A program made the translations under genes and the position numbers. Below the pieces are notes generated by a model, which was given only the letters and a program-made list of their open reading frames with translations, made no database searches and was not told where the DNA came from. Positions 11,511 through 22,547 of a DNA stretch of 64,000 nt are shown piece after piece. Source of the DNA: Mikania micrantha (taxonomy: Eukaryota > Streptophyta > Magnoliopsida > Asterales > Asteraceae); NCBI GenBank assembly GCA_009363875.1, contig CM018696.1, positions 20,969,475 to 21,033,474 of the forward strand, given 5' to 3'. Positions within the stretch are counted from its first letter, which is position 1; each line of letters opens with the position of its first letter.

Positions 11511-11664
11511 GGCAGGAACTAAAAAACTGCATAATACAATTGTACATTATGAATAAAAACTTTTAAATAGCAAGAGAAAAAAGTGAAGCAGTTAAAAAAC
11601 CAACTTATGTATAAAACTTAAAGCATAATGTACAAGTGTATTATGCAGTTCTTTAGTTCCTACC
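11511..11664. mobile_element. Small MITE of about 154 bp
   Basis: Left end GGCAGGAACTAAAAAACTGC and the reverse complement of the right end GGTAGGAACTAAAGAACTGC are near-identical, and the match continues through CATAATAC..TTGTACATTATG, giving a hairpin over almost its whole length. No coding capacity. A target-site duplication is not obvious by eye, so the superfamily is unassigned. Confidence 0.65.
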
Positions 11665-11708
11665 AAAATTTTAGTTCTCAATAGAACACGTCCATATATA
11701 TATATATA

Positions 11709-12092
11709 GGGCATGGAATTTTTCATAACCCACTAAATACGCGCTAACCTAAATAACTTTGGCAACATGAAGGCGAATCTTGGATTTTTTTTTAAACATC
11801 ATTTTAACACATTTTAAACACCATGTTCTTTTATGAGTTTGTGAAAATTCATCACCGTTTAAAAAATATCATCGTTGTAAGTTTTGTGCTACAGTATTGT
11901 AAGTTTTAAATATTTACAAACTTACAGTACTGTAAGTTTTTAAACGGTGATAAATTAGCCCAAACTCATAAAAGAACATGGTGTTTAAAATGTGTTACAA
12001 TGATATTCAAAAAAAAATCCAAGATTCGGCTTCATCTTGCCAAAGTTATTTGAGTTAGCGCGCATTTAGTGGGTTATATTTTTAACCTTCCC

Positions 12093-12094
<2 letters not shown>
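11709..12094. mobile_element. Hairpin MITE inserted in a TA microsatellite
   Basis: An inverted repeat of about 385 bp centred near 11905: CATAACCCACTAAATACGCG on the left pairs with ATAACCCACTAAATGCGCG read from the right, and the match continues through AACTTTGGCAA, TTGGATTTTT, CATGTTCTTTTATGAGTTTG and TTACAGTACTGTAA at the centre. It is flanked by TATATATA on both sides. No transposase. Confidence 0.75.
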
Positions 12095-12130
<36 letters not shown>

Positions 12131-12133
<3 letters not shown>

Positions 12134-13426
12134 ATTGTGATCTAATTATAACCCCTTATGGCAATAACTCATTAACTCTAATTACCCAATCAAAATTAAA
12201 CACATGTATTTATATTATTAAATCTGATGAGGGCATATTAGTAATTTGATTTATGTACTAATTTACCTTCTCTTTTTTTATACATTCATAACTTTTTTAT
12301 ACTATAATATTTTTTTTATGAAAATTACACAATTTTACTCGTCTTATTTTTCTCTTTAATTCTGTTATAGTCTTGACTAGTTTTTTTATTTTTTTTCCGG
12401 ATGTTCGTATTTACACCAATGTAACAAGTATAAAAATAACAAATTATTTGTAATGAGTTGTAACGAATTTGGGTTTACATTGTTGTAGAATAAATAGTGG
12501 TTACGTTTAAGAGTGTAAACGAGCCAAGCCTATCCCGAGGTCGTTAATTACGTTATATTCATGACTATGTTGTTTTATTTTTTCCGGATGCTCCAAAATT
12601 CGTTATATTTACAAAATTGTAAGTAGATTTTAATACTTTAAAAAAAATACTATAACATTTTGTTGATAAAAACAAAAATTCGTCATTGTAAATACATCTT
12701 AATACTTAAAAAAATATATTTACAAGATTGTAAATACATATTAATACTTTAAAAAAAATACTATAACATTTTGTTGATAAAACCAAAATTCTTACATCTA
12801 CAAGATTGTAAATACATTTTAATAATTTAAAAATTATATCTACAAGATTGTAAACACATTTTAATACTTTAAAAACCAAAATTCGTTACAAAATAAAGAA
12901 TATAACATAATTAACGAGCGTCCGAGAAAACTAAAAAAACATAGTCAAGAATATAACGTAATTAACGAGCTCGGGATCGGCTTGGCTCGTTTCTACTCTT
13001 AAACGTAAACTCTATTTATTCTACGACAATGTAAACCCAAATTCGTTAAAACTCGTTACAAATAATTTGTTATTTTTATACTTGTTACATTGGTGTAAAT
13101 ACGAACATCCCAAAAAAAAAATAAAAAAAACCTAGTCAATACTATAACGGAATTAAAGAGAAAAACAAGACGAGTAAAATGGTGCAATTTTTATAAAAAA
13201 ATATTATAGTATAAAAAAGTTATGGATGTATAAAAAAAGAGGGGGTAACTTTAATAATATAGCAAATTACATTAATACCATTATTCCATTTTTTTTCAAA
13301 TCAAATATATTATTTTATTATAATTTAATATGAATCATTAGATTATAATCTTAAAATTTGATCCTCAAATATAGTAAGGTTATTGGGTTATTGCTTAATC
13401 TTAAGGTTATGAATAGATCACTTCCC
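12131..13426. mobile_element. Large foldback element of about 1.3 kb between TA repeats
   Basis: Left arm GTGATCTAATTATAACC pairs with GTGATCTATTCATAACC read from the right end. Long arms follow, with shared blocks such as TATACATYCATAACTTTT, TTACACCAATGTAACAAG, GAATTTGGGTTTACATTG and CGTTAATTACGTTATATTC. The loop (about 12600-12900) has direct repeats of an ATTGTAAATACATTTTAATA type. TA microsatellites flank it. No protein-coding sequence. Confidence 0.75.
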
Positions 13427-13782
13427 TATATATATATATATCCATCACATATAACACTATTACATTTTGTGATATAACCGTTGATTAAACTAATACCTAT
13501 AACTTGATAGGATTGTCTTGGATTTAAAAATGATTTTTCATAAAATAATTCATCATAATGCTGAAATTTTTTTAAAAGAAATAAAGTGATAATATTCATA
13601 TACCACCCTCATATTATATACATCATATTCAGGTCAAATTAATCAAATCATACTCATATAAATTTTACTTATACATATATTTTGTTTTCTATATTAAAAA
13701 ATACAAAATATATTATTATTTGTACACTGGTGTACCAATATCCCTATCCAAGATAAAAGTTATTTTTAACTGATAAAAGGAA

Positions 13783-14312
13783 GGCAAATTGGATTTAAAT
13801 AATCCAAACTTTGATCAATTAGCCACTGCCGGTCCCAACTATGAAAATCCCCAATAATGGTCCGAACTTTCAACATATTTACCCGTGGTGGACCGCCGTA
13901 AAAAAACCCTAACGACGTTAAGTTTTTTCTAGTTTCGAACGGATTTTTGAGGGCTTTTGTTCAGAAGGAGAATACGAGTCGAATGACGTATAACTTACCT
14001 CGAAATGTTGCTCCAAATTTGCCAATTTGATGATTTCTTTGATGAATTGAAAGGTTAAACACCAAAATTGGGAAATTTGGAGCAACGTTTAGAGGTAAGT
14101 TATACGTCATTCGAATTGTATTCTCCTTTTGAACAAAAGCCCTCAAAAAACTGTTCGAAACTAGAAAAAAAGTTAATGCCGTTAGGTTTTTTTTTACGGC
14201 GGTCTACCACGGGTAAATATGCAGAAAGTTCGGACCATTATTGAGGATTTTCATAGTTGGAACCGGCAGCGGCCAATTAATCAAAGTTTGGATTATTAAA
14301 AGCCAATTTGAC
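13783..14312. mobile_element. Near-perfect hairpin MITE of about 530 bp
   Basis: Ends GGCAAATTGG and GTCAAATTGG (right end reverse-complemented); the arms match almost throughout, e.g. AATCCAAACTTTGAT, CAACTATGAAAATCC, TACCCGTGG, CGTCATTCGA. Centre near 14047. An open frame of 61 codons on the minus strand (13961-14146) lies across the palindrome and is not a gene. Classification uncertain. Confidence 0.75.
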
Positions 14313-14410
14313 ATTGAATTACATTAGACATGGGTTGACCACAACCTTTTAACTTAATAAGTAGGAATGTTTTTAGTCATGGCATTGACTGATAGACATA
14401 ATCACCATTA

Positions 14411-16310
14411 GACCATCCACAACGGTCACCCACTGAAAACCCTTCCCCACTGAAATTTCATGCCACATCATCACCCTACTGAAAATCTTAAACCCCCACA
14501 GTGGCCACCCTACTGAAAACCCTTCCTCACTATTCCACATCATCAACATTATTTAAATTTAATTGATTTATTTATTTTTTTTGTTGCAAACTAAAAATAA
14601 AAAACTTTAAGTTTTGATTAAATCATTCAAATAAAAATAAAAATAAAATAAAAGTTACATTGCAAACTTAAATAAAATAAACCATAGAAAAAAAACTAAC
14701 AATTCAAATAAAAATATAAATTTAACGATATTTATTAAAGATTTTCTTTTTCAATTTTTTCATTATTGGACGTTTTTCCTTGTCGAGTTCTTTGGGAGGC
14801 AAAGCCTCCATTGTTCTGAGTTCGGCTCGAAGAGCCTTCTCTTGGTAAATTTGAAGCTTTATTTCGTGCATTTTTTTCTTATATATCCTCGTGTTTTTGT
14901 TTTTGAAAACTCGTGAAAGCTTGGAGTTGATAAGCGAGATCTATTGTTGTCGGGTTAGAGCAAACGGTTTGAGGACTCGAAGAGGAAGCATGTTTTGTTG
15001 TATCTCGCCCTGTCAGTCTAACCGGTTTCGAGGGGATGTCGAACTCGTCTTCTTCCTCGTCATCCTCGAGGTTAACTGTGTAATTTGTATGGGCGGTCGA
15101 ACTCCCCGGCGAATACTCATTCGACTCGGAGTTTTTGGTTCTTTTTGAAGAACCTTGGACCTCCTTACCTTCTTGGCAAAGAACGCGGAATTTTGGCGAG
15201 TTTTTTATCGCGACCCAAACGTGGTAGTGGTTAAAATGTTTGGTCGTTACTCTTTAGTTGGTATTCCTTTTCGGCCCATTTCAACACGTTCTCATCGCTC
15301 ATTCCGCTTTTCCGGTTGTTAGCACAGTTGCTATAGATCCCACTAAACTTTGTTAACTTGGTTCACATATCCTTCCACTCTGAATTTAATTGATGATATG
15401 TGCGATATTCGGCATCGAAGCCCATCATATTGTGCCAAGTAACGGTGACTTTTTTTTAAAAAATTTTGCGTTTTTGCGAATTACCTACAAAAAAAAAATA
15501 ACAAAAAGTAAGTAAAAAAATATATACACTTTAAAAAAATAAATAACAAAAACTAAGTAAAAAGTTTTTACCTTTGGTTTTGTTCTCGGATTCGTCCATG
15601 TAGTATTTTCCGAGAGCGGTTTCTTCATCGGGGGTCTATTGTTTCGGTGCCATTGGACCACTACTCGGCCCGGTTCCGGCCGACTGTTTTTTTCTTTCCT
15701 TTTAATTGCGTTTTTGAGTGTCTTATGTCTCCGGCACGACTTCGTTATCAGGTTGATTCGGTGACACGAAATTTGATTCGTAACAAGGTTGAGAAAGACT
15801 TTGTTGAAAACCACTTTGAGAGTAGGAAGCAAAACCGGCTTGAAAGTTTGGTTGTGGTTGGACGTTCGGGTTTTGTTGTGGATATTGAAAATTTGGGTTT
15901 TGTTGTTGAAATTTTTGGATGTTCGGGTTTTGTCGTAGTTGAACCAATAAATTACGAAGCGATTCGGGATCGTACGAGAACGGGTTGAATTAGGGATTGA
16001 GATTGTTAGACTTTAGATTCATGATTGTAAAGTTTTTTTTTTTTTTAAAAAAAATATAGAGAGAAAGATGAAAGATGAAGAGATTGGGTTAATTTTTTGT
16101 TAAAGTAATACAAGTATTTATATGGTGATTAAAAAAATAATATTTTTTTAAAATCTAGCCGTTCAACGGCTCTTTTTCTTGGCACCAATCAGAAAGCGAG
16201 AAAGGTAGCGGGGAGCGGGGGCTGCTGAAGGTGGGGGGGCGGTGTTCCCGCAGATGGCCGCCGAAAGTAGCAACCCTGCTGGGCGGGTGGGGTGAGCGCT
16301 ACGCATGGTC
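14411..16310 (-). mobile_element. PIF/Harbinger-type derivative carrying only ORF1
   Basis: Terminal sequences GACCATCCACAACGGTCACCC (left) and GACCATGCGTAGCGCTCACCC (right, reverse-complemented) match at GACCAT and CG.TCACCC. Direct TTA flanks at 14408-14410 and 16311-16313 are the 3-bp duplication typical of PIF/Harbinger. The interior encodes a decayed Myb/SANT-like protein on the minus strand (14735-15990) and no DDE transposase, so the element would depend on another copy. GC content rises sharply near the right end (16200-16300). Confidence 0.7.
14735..15990 (-). pseudogene. Myb/SANT-like ORF1 of PIF/Harbinger, degenerate
   Basis: Reading the minus strand, an Asn/Gln/Pro-rich N-terminus (PNFQYPQQNPNVQ, from about 15950) is followed by PDEETALGKYYMDESENKTKG near 15620-15580, in which TAG occupies the place where the family has Trp, a short possible intron (GT near 15573, AG near 15486), then NSEWKDM and LTKFSGIYSNCANNRKSGMS (about 15410-15300), ENVLKWAEKEYQLKS, and an acidic stretch plus C-terminal helix-like region ending with TAA at 14735-14737. 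The order matches the Myb/SANT-like ORF1 of PIF/Harbinger, often annotated in plants as a NAM-associated or trihelix-like protein (family knowledge). Several stops and shifts break it. In intact elements ORF1 helps the transposase bind DNA. Confidence 0.65.
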
Positions 16311-16313
16311 TTA

Positions 16314-16612
16314 GGCCATGTGTTATCATACGTAATGCAGATATGAGGCAAGGGGGTCACACTCACACCTTATGGCGCCTTCCACCACTACACAGGAGCG
16401 TGACCGGGGCCTGATGGGCACATACGTGATACTGATCACGACGTGGAGGAAGAATAAATTAAAGGAGAAAAAAAGAAGGTGGTGATAGGGGCGTGATGAA
16501 AGGGCAATGATAACACATGTAATAATGATGTGGAATGATGAGAAGTTGATGGTGTTGTTTGTTTATGTGACGCTTACGTGGAGTGATAGACATTTGATGA
16601 GTACACATGGCC
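16314..16612. mobile_element. MITE of about 300 bp, PIF/Harbinger-like
   Basis: Ends GGCCATGTGTTATCAT and GGCCATGTGTACTCAT (right end reverse-complemented) form inverted repeats; flanks are TTA (16311-16313) and TTG (16613-16615), an imperfect 3-bp duplication. It abuts the ORF1-only element, so one TTA serves both. No coding sequence. Confidence 0.6.
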
Positions 16613-17124
16613 TTGTACACAAAACATATTGATGGAATAGGTTAAGACTTGACATTATGTGCTAGACATAGCTCACAAAATTGTCCAGTTCTTGCAATCA
16701 CGCTTTTATGTACAAAATTGACATTTTTAATGCGCTTTTATGTTAATCATTAAATCAGTTTGGTCGTTCATACTAGAAGCTAGTACAGTTGAAGATTAAT
16801 GTACATGTTTGGATAACATTACAAAAAAAAAACATTTAACAATCCAAGCATACTAGATGACATAAAAAACGAACAAATGTGAAGCCTGCAAAGCGTACGT
16901 GTTTAATCATGCCGACACCAATAAAACAATTAAATTATACTAATTCAACGACATCTCAGTTTAATTAACCTTTTATGTGCAAGCTACAAATAATATTTTA
17001 TATGTCCACAAACCTTGTATTTTTGTTTTGTTTTGTTTGTACGTTAAATCGAAAGTATCGATTTTGTTTCAAAGTGGGGTGAACGTTTTCTATAAGTTGG
17101 ACTTTATCAGCCATGAATTTTTTA
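16613..17124. other. Spacer without recognised genes
   Basis: AT-rich, no open frame worth reporting and no inverted repeat that I can see. It separates the MITE from the foldback element that begins at 17125. Confidence 0.5.
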
Positions 17125-17421
17125 TGGAAAAATTACCAAAATGACCATTTTGACTCAAAATTGTCTTAAAATGTCCATTTGACTTTCTCCTTTCAGAAAT
17201 GTACACACCTTAGCAGACGCCAACGCCTGTTTATAAACGGGCGGACACCTGTTTAAGATCCAATGAAAAAGTGACATCTAGCTTATACGGGCGTGAACGC
17301 CTATTAACTCTGACGTACGCCCGTAATTTCAAAAATCTTGTCACGAGTGTCGGGTCCACTCTAACACACTTGTCATGGGCGGCCGCCCGTTAAGAATAAA
17401 AAATTGAAACGGTCGTCATTC

Positions 17422-17702
17422 CAATGTTTTCAGAACCGGACCGGACATCGAACCGGTCTCCTTACCTGTCAGAGGTCTGACCGGTCGGACCGGATTTAAG
17501 AACCGGATGATTTTATAAACATTTTATAAATATATATATATAAAATCAAAAAAATATAAAAAATATTAAAAAAAATAAAAAAAAACGGTTCAATCACCGG
17601 TCCGACCGGCCGGTTCACCCAAAAACGGTTTTGAAGCTAGAACCGGACCGTTTAACACTCCGAATCCCGGTCCGACCGGCCGGTCCGGGTTTGAAAACAC
17701 TG
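17422..17702. mobile_element. hAT-type MITE, 281 bp
   Basis: Ends CAATGTTTTCA and CAGTGTTTTCA (right end reverse-complemented), flanked by a perfect 8-bp duplication CGTCATTC at 17414-17421 and 17703-17710, as made by hAT transposases. The subterminal parts are full of ACCGG/CCGGT words. No open frame; it sits in the foldback element. Confidence 0.85.
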
Positions 17703-17875
17703 CGTCATTCTTATAGGCGTCTGTTAAAAAAACCCTCGAAAAACAAACAGGCGCCCACCAGTTTGAAACACACGCCCACCCGTTTAAAAACCCTCGAAAA
17801 GCAAACATGTCACACCCCGAGCCGGATCAAGTGTCTCGTCGGGCTGAAGGTTCTCGGGGCGCAATTAGTGGTGCA

Positions 17876-18175
17876 CAAAAAAACCGGTTACCCGAACCGA
17901 ACCGGTTTTGGGACCGGTTAGAAACCGGTTTGGGAACCGGTTATTGGTACCGGTTTGTGCTACGTGGAAAAACCGGCGGTTAGAGACCGGTTGGGAGATT
18001 TTTGGGCGAAACCGGTTCAGAACCGGTTAAAGCAAATCCGGTTTTTTTGACCGGGTAGAAACCGGTTAACCGGTTATAGTTCAAAAATCTAGCCGTTACT
18101 AGCCGTTGGAGACAAAAAACTAGCCGTTGACACCGATTAACCGGGTATTAACCGGTTAACCGATCGAGCAAAATA
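17876..18175. repeat. Left subterminal ACCGGTT cluster of the hAT element
   Basis: More than a dozen copies of ACCGGTT or its complement AACCGGT within about 300 bases, often as the palindrome AACCGGTT. Short repeated words near both ends of hAT elements are known transposase binding sites; that role here is inferred. Confidence 0.7.
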
Positions 18176-18239
18176 AAAAAACTAGCCGTTTCTAGCTGTT
18201 TTTTACAAATTTTTGGACCATTTTGCCCCTAAACGTTAG

Positions 18240-18247
18240 TATAAATA
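18240..18247 (+). promoter_or_regulatory. TATA box of the hAT transposase gene
   Basis: TATAAATA about 165 bases upstream of the first ATG (18411), followed by a CT-rich leader (about 18285-18400). Position and motif fit a plant Pol II core promoter. Confidence 0.6.
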
Positions 18248-18410
18248 GATGGGGATTGTTTTGGTTTGATCACACAACATCTTACAACATCTCTTCTTCT
18301 TAAACGCTCGAAAACGATCAAATACGCTCAAAAAACGATCTCCTACTTCTTCTCGATTCAATCTCTTCTTCTATTACGTTCGTAATTCTAATTCAATCTT
18401 TATTTCATCC

Positions 18411-20537
18411 ATGGCAAGCTCACGAAATGCTCATAGTTCCGTTGGTGTTGGTGCATCCACTTCAAACGAAACCAACCGTTGTTAGAATAAAAACTACAAC
18501 GAGGAACAAAGAGCTATTTCCACATTTCGACTTATGCGAAATGTCGAACGGTGTCGATAAGACACGGTGCAAAGGTTGCGGTACTTTTCTTAAACCGGAA
18601 TCTAATTCTACTTTAAGAAGCCATTTGACGAAGCATTGTGTTGTTGTCAAAAATAATCCCGCAAACGATCAAGCACAAATGTCTCAAGAGTGCAGGGTTT
18701 GGAATTTCGATCCCGACATGGTTCGTGAAATGATGGGGAACTTGGTGATTCAAGAAAGTTTGCCATTCAATCATTTTGACAACCCACGCTTGACGAAGAT
18801 GATTCAAAAGGCGCTACAACCACGATATCATCAAGTAAGTCGAACTACTATTAGACGTGATTGTTTAAAACGTTGGCGTCAAGCCAAACAAGAATTAATT
18901 TTAGGTTTTCAAGATTTAAAAACCGGTGTTAACCTAACAACGGATGTTTGGTCGGCACCTCACGGTTTGCCCGAATCGTACCTTTGCGTTACTGCGCATT
19001 GGATTGATCCCGATTCTTGGCAAATGATGAAACGTACGATTGCGTTCGAAATGTTTCCGTATCCTCACACGGGGGATAATTTGTTTTACATGTTAGATGG
19101 AATAATACAAACATTCCATTTACAAGATAAAATACTTTCTATAAGTTTTGATAACGCTTCAAATAATACGAAGCTGTTCAAAAATTAAAACTTAAATACA
19201 AACCGATATGTAACGGTGCTTTTTTTCATACAAGATGCGTTGCTCACATTATTAACTTGGTTGTGAGTGATGCTCTTGCGGTTGAGGGAATGAATACGTT
19301 AAAAGAAAAATTTAAACAAATGTTAAAGGATGTTTTTATGAAAAGCCGTAGAAGATATTTGGAATATCAAAAATTATGTGAGGATACGAACTCCATCTTT
19401 TTAGGTCCGTCTTGGGACGTACCAACAAGATGGAATTCGACTTGGCGTATGTTTAACAGCGCCTTACGACAAAGGAAAACCTTGGAAGTATTTCATAACA
19501 ATTTAGTGGAAGAACGTAAGGCTAAAAGATTTAATCGCCGATGTTGGGACGCCATAGGAGAATTTACTAGTTTATTTGGAGTTTTTAAAAATTCAACAAC
19601 AATTTTATCGGGAGTTTATTATCCCACGTCTTGTTTGGTTCTTCAACAATTATTTATAATGACAAGAAAAATTAACGAATTTCCATCGACGGGTGAAAAT
19701 AATGAAATATATACAGGAATGTTACTTCCAATGAAATTAAAACTAACGAAATACTTTCAAGAAATGCCGCCCGTATTTATTTGTGCGACGGCATTAAACC
19801 CATGTTTCAATGGTGCCGGCGTTGAAACATTAGTTGATGAAATAGTCAGTGCTTTGGGTTTGGATTTGGAAGACCCAAACTTTGCAACAAACACTAAAAA
19901 TAACTTTAACATATATTTTCAAAATATGTTTGATCATTATTTACAAAAATATGGTGAAACATCTAACATACAACAAACAATGTATGCGGCTTCTAGTTCG
20001 AGTAGAAGCCAAGATGTTAACTTTGATTTATTTAACACACTAAGACAAAATGTAACTAAACGAGCCCGAGGTACTAGCGCAAGTAGCGAACTAGGAAGGT
20101 ACCTAGGGACAGATTGGATTTCCGGTCTTACGCCAGAAGAATTTGAAAACTTTGATATTTTGGCCTGGTGGAAACAAAAGGAACCCCACTTTCCGATTCT
20201 ATTTGCCATGGCCCGTGATTTACTAAGCGTCCAAGCTTCTACGGTAGCTTCGGAGTCTGCTTTTTCTCTTAGTGGCAGGGTTTTATCGATACGAAGGACG
20301 AGGCTTACTCCTGCATCATTGGAGATGTGCATTTGCTTGAAAGACCATTTGGACGCAATGGAACATGTACAAGACCACACACAACTTGAAGGCGAGCTTG
20401 AGATAGAAGTGACAATACACGATGTTGAAGTTGAGGAAGGAATGGCATTCCCACTTTCCGACGAAGAACAGGCAATGTATGAATGGATGCGGAACAATAG
20501 TCCGGAACTACAATCCGAAGCACCAAGCGAAGACTAA
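18411..20537 (+). pseudogene. hAT transposase (Ac-like), two frameshifts
   Basis: The first ATG at 18411 opens MASSRNAHSSVGVGASTSNE and reaches a stop at 18483-18485; the BED zinc finger is one base out of frame (open from 18427), with C-x2-C (RCKGCGTF) and H-x3-H/C (SHLTKHC). The catalytic core follows: LTTDVWSAP (first Asp) and ISFDNASNN (second Asp). A second shift near 19170 returns to the original frame, where the RCVAHIINLVV motif lies just upstream of 19257. The C-terminal part has the hAT dimerisation domain (WWKQKEPHFP, ASTVASESAFSLSGRVLS, about 20160-20290), and ends at TAA 20535-20537. Total length near 700 codons is usual for the family. It would cut and paste the hAT and related MITEs. 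Whether the two shifts hide a small intron is possible but I see no convincing splice sites. Confidence 0.85.
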
Positions 20538-20639
20538 TTTCTATTTTCGATTTTGTATTTAATTTTGTAACTTTAAATCTTGTGTAATTAATTTATTTTA
20601 ATGAAATATGCTATTTGAAATCCTTACTAATAAAGTTCA

Positions 20640-21380
20640 TTGAATTTTATTCAATCAAAACCTTAAACTAATAATTACTAAACCCTAATAAACCTTAAAC
20701 TAATCAAACTAATATTAAACTAATAACTAATAAACCTTAAAATAATCAACTCATAATTACTAAACCCTAATAAAACCTTAAACTAATCAAACTATATTAA
20801 ACTAATAACTAATAAACCTTAAAATAATCAACTCATAATTACTAAACCCTAATAAAACCTTAAACTAATCAAACTAATATTAAACTAATAACTAATAAAC
20901 CTTAAAATAATCAACTCATAATTACTAAACCCTAATAAAACCTTAAACTAATCAAACTAATATTAAACTAAATAACTAATAACTAATAAACCTTAAAATA
21001 ATCAACTCATAATTACTAAATCCTAATAAAACCTTAAAATAATCAAACTAATATTAAACTAATAACTAATAAACCTTAAAATAATCAACTCATAATTACT
21101 AAACCCTAATAAAACCTTAAACTAATCAAACTAATATTAAACTAATAACTAATAAACCTTAAAACCTTAAACTAATAATTACTAAACCCTAATAAAACCT
21201 TAAACTAATATTAGTAATTATTAGATTAATATTAGTTTGATTAGTTTAAGGTTTTAGTAATTATTAGTTTAAGATTTTAAGGTTTATTAGTTATTAGTTT
21301 GATTAGTTTAAGGTTTATTAGGGTTTAGTAATTATTATTTTAAGGTTTTAAGGTTTATTAGGGTTTAGTAATTATTATTT
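20640..21380. repeat. Tandem array of about 83 bp units with an inverted tail
   Basis: Five to six imperfect copies of a unit of about 83 bases (words TAATAAACCTTAAAATAATC, AACTCATAATTACTAAACCC, TTAAACTAATCAAACTAATA) run from about 20690 to 21200, after which the same words recur in reverse complement (AGTTTAAGGTTTATTAGGG, 21200-21375). The array can fold into a large hairpin. It lies between the transposase stop and the right end of the hAT. It resembles telomere repeat only superficially. Confidence 0.8.
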
Positions 21381-21524
21381 ATTAGTTTTAGATTTGATTT
21401 TGTTAAGTTTTTTATTATGATTTTATTAATTTAACTTTAAGGTTGAAAACGTATAATAAAAAAAAATGGTTCAACACTCTAAGTCTAACGGACGGATCAA
21501 ACGGATTAACGGATAAAAAAAAAA

Positions 21525-21730
21525 GGTTTAAAAACCGGTTTTTGAACCGGTTTGGCCGGTTAACCGGTCCGGTTTATACCCGGTTCGGTTCCATAGGTCA
21601 CAGATTTTAGGTTAAAAAAACCGGTTAATAACCGAACCAGTTTTTAGGAAAAACCGGTGAACCCTATGTACCGGTTAACCGGTTCGGGTAATTTAAAAAC
21701 CGGTTTGGACCGGTTAACCGATTTGTGCAC
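21525..21730. repeat. Right subterminal ACCGGTT cluster of the hAT element
   Basis: Again many AACCGGTT and ACCGGTT words (AAAAACCGGTT, TTAACCGGTCCGG), in mirror position to the left cluster, ending at the terminal repeat. Supports a pair of transposase-binding zones. Confidence 0.7.
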
Positions 21731-22547
21731 CTTTAGGCGCAATATCATGTGATAATCAAAGTGATCATATTGTATACATAGCATCAACATTGAGAATAAA
21801 TAAAGCAAAATAAGCATTAAACTATAATTACAAAGTTAAATTAGAATTGTCAATGTTTGATAATTTAACTAAGTAAACCTATCAAAAGAATCATAAGTTT
21901 ACTATCTTGATATTGTACAAGATATTAAAAGTGATTCACAGTTAATCAACAAAAGTATGTGTTTTCAAAAGCTACTAGGTCCTCTAACTGGGTATCCTAG
22001 TATGCAATCCTGAGCCTTAGCTTAGTCCTGTACATCACCTAAGAAACATGTAAAAAAACAAATTCAACACAATGGTTGGCGATTTCATAGAGTTTAGTAT
22101 TTGAAAAATATCTTTGCAAACCTTTTCGGTAACAACCTTAATCTCATTAATAAACCACCTGTCCTATCCAGTTCGGTATGCTTATATATAGGGCATACGT
22201 AGGGTCAAGCTTACCGCCAGCCCACCACATACTAAACCACATATGACATTGTTGTTAATGATAATTAAGAGTTTTACCTTCCATCCAATTCCATTTCCAT
22301 CATAGCTTCAAGCTTTCTGTTTAAGAAGTTCATACACACACAATAGCATTTGAAAATCAAGTTTATAGAGTTATTTCTATGGATAACTGAATACTTGAAG
22401 GTGTCCAATATCAATCTATAGAAGAAACTAAATGTGACTTGCAACGTCGGTGTTTTGATAAGGAAATCCTCAAGGTGACACAAAGTCAGCAAAAAGAAAC
22501 CAGTATCATCCTAGTCACTCGTCACAAAACCACATATGAACCCAGAA

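Larger units (their letters stand above)
17866..21735 (+). mobile_element. hAT transposon, structurally complete, 3.9 kb
   Basis: Terminal repeats TAGTGGTGCACAAA and TAAAGGTGCACAAA (right end reverse-complemented) lie between perfect 8-bp duplications GGCGCAAT (17858-17865, 21736-21743). Both subterminal zones have dense ACCGGTT words. Inside are a TATA box (18240), one transposase gene in two reading frames (18411-20537) and a tandem/inverted repeat array (about 20640-21380). It was inserted into solo LTR 1, whose sequence resumes at 21744. Confidence 0.9.

Noticed and set aside
13961..14146. 61-codon minus-strand frame
   Set aside because: Sits across the centre of a palindromic MITE and has no other support.
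15647..15988. Plus-strand frame of 113 codons in the Harbinger element
   Set aside because: Lies antisense to the ORF1 remnant, which explains the open reading.
20640..21380. Interstitial telomere repeat
   Set aside because: AAACCCTAA words occur but the period is about 83 bases and CCCTAAA is not tandem; it is a hAT-internal array.
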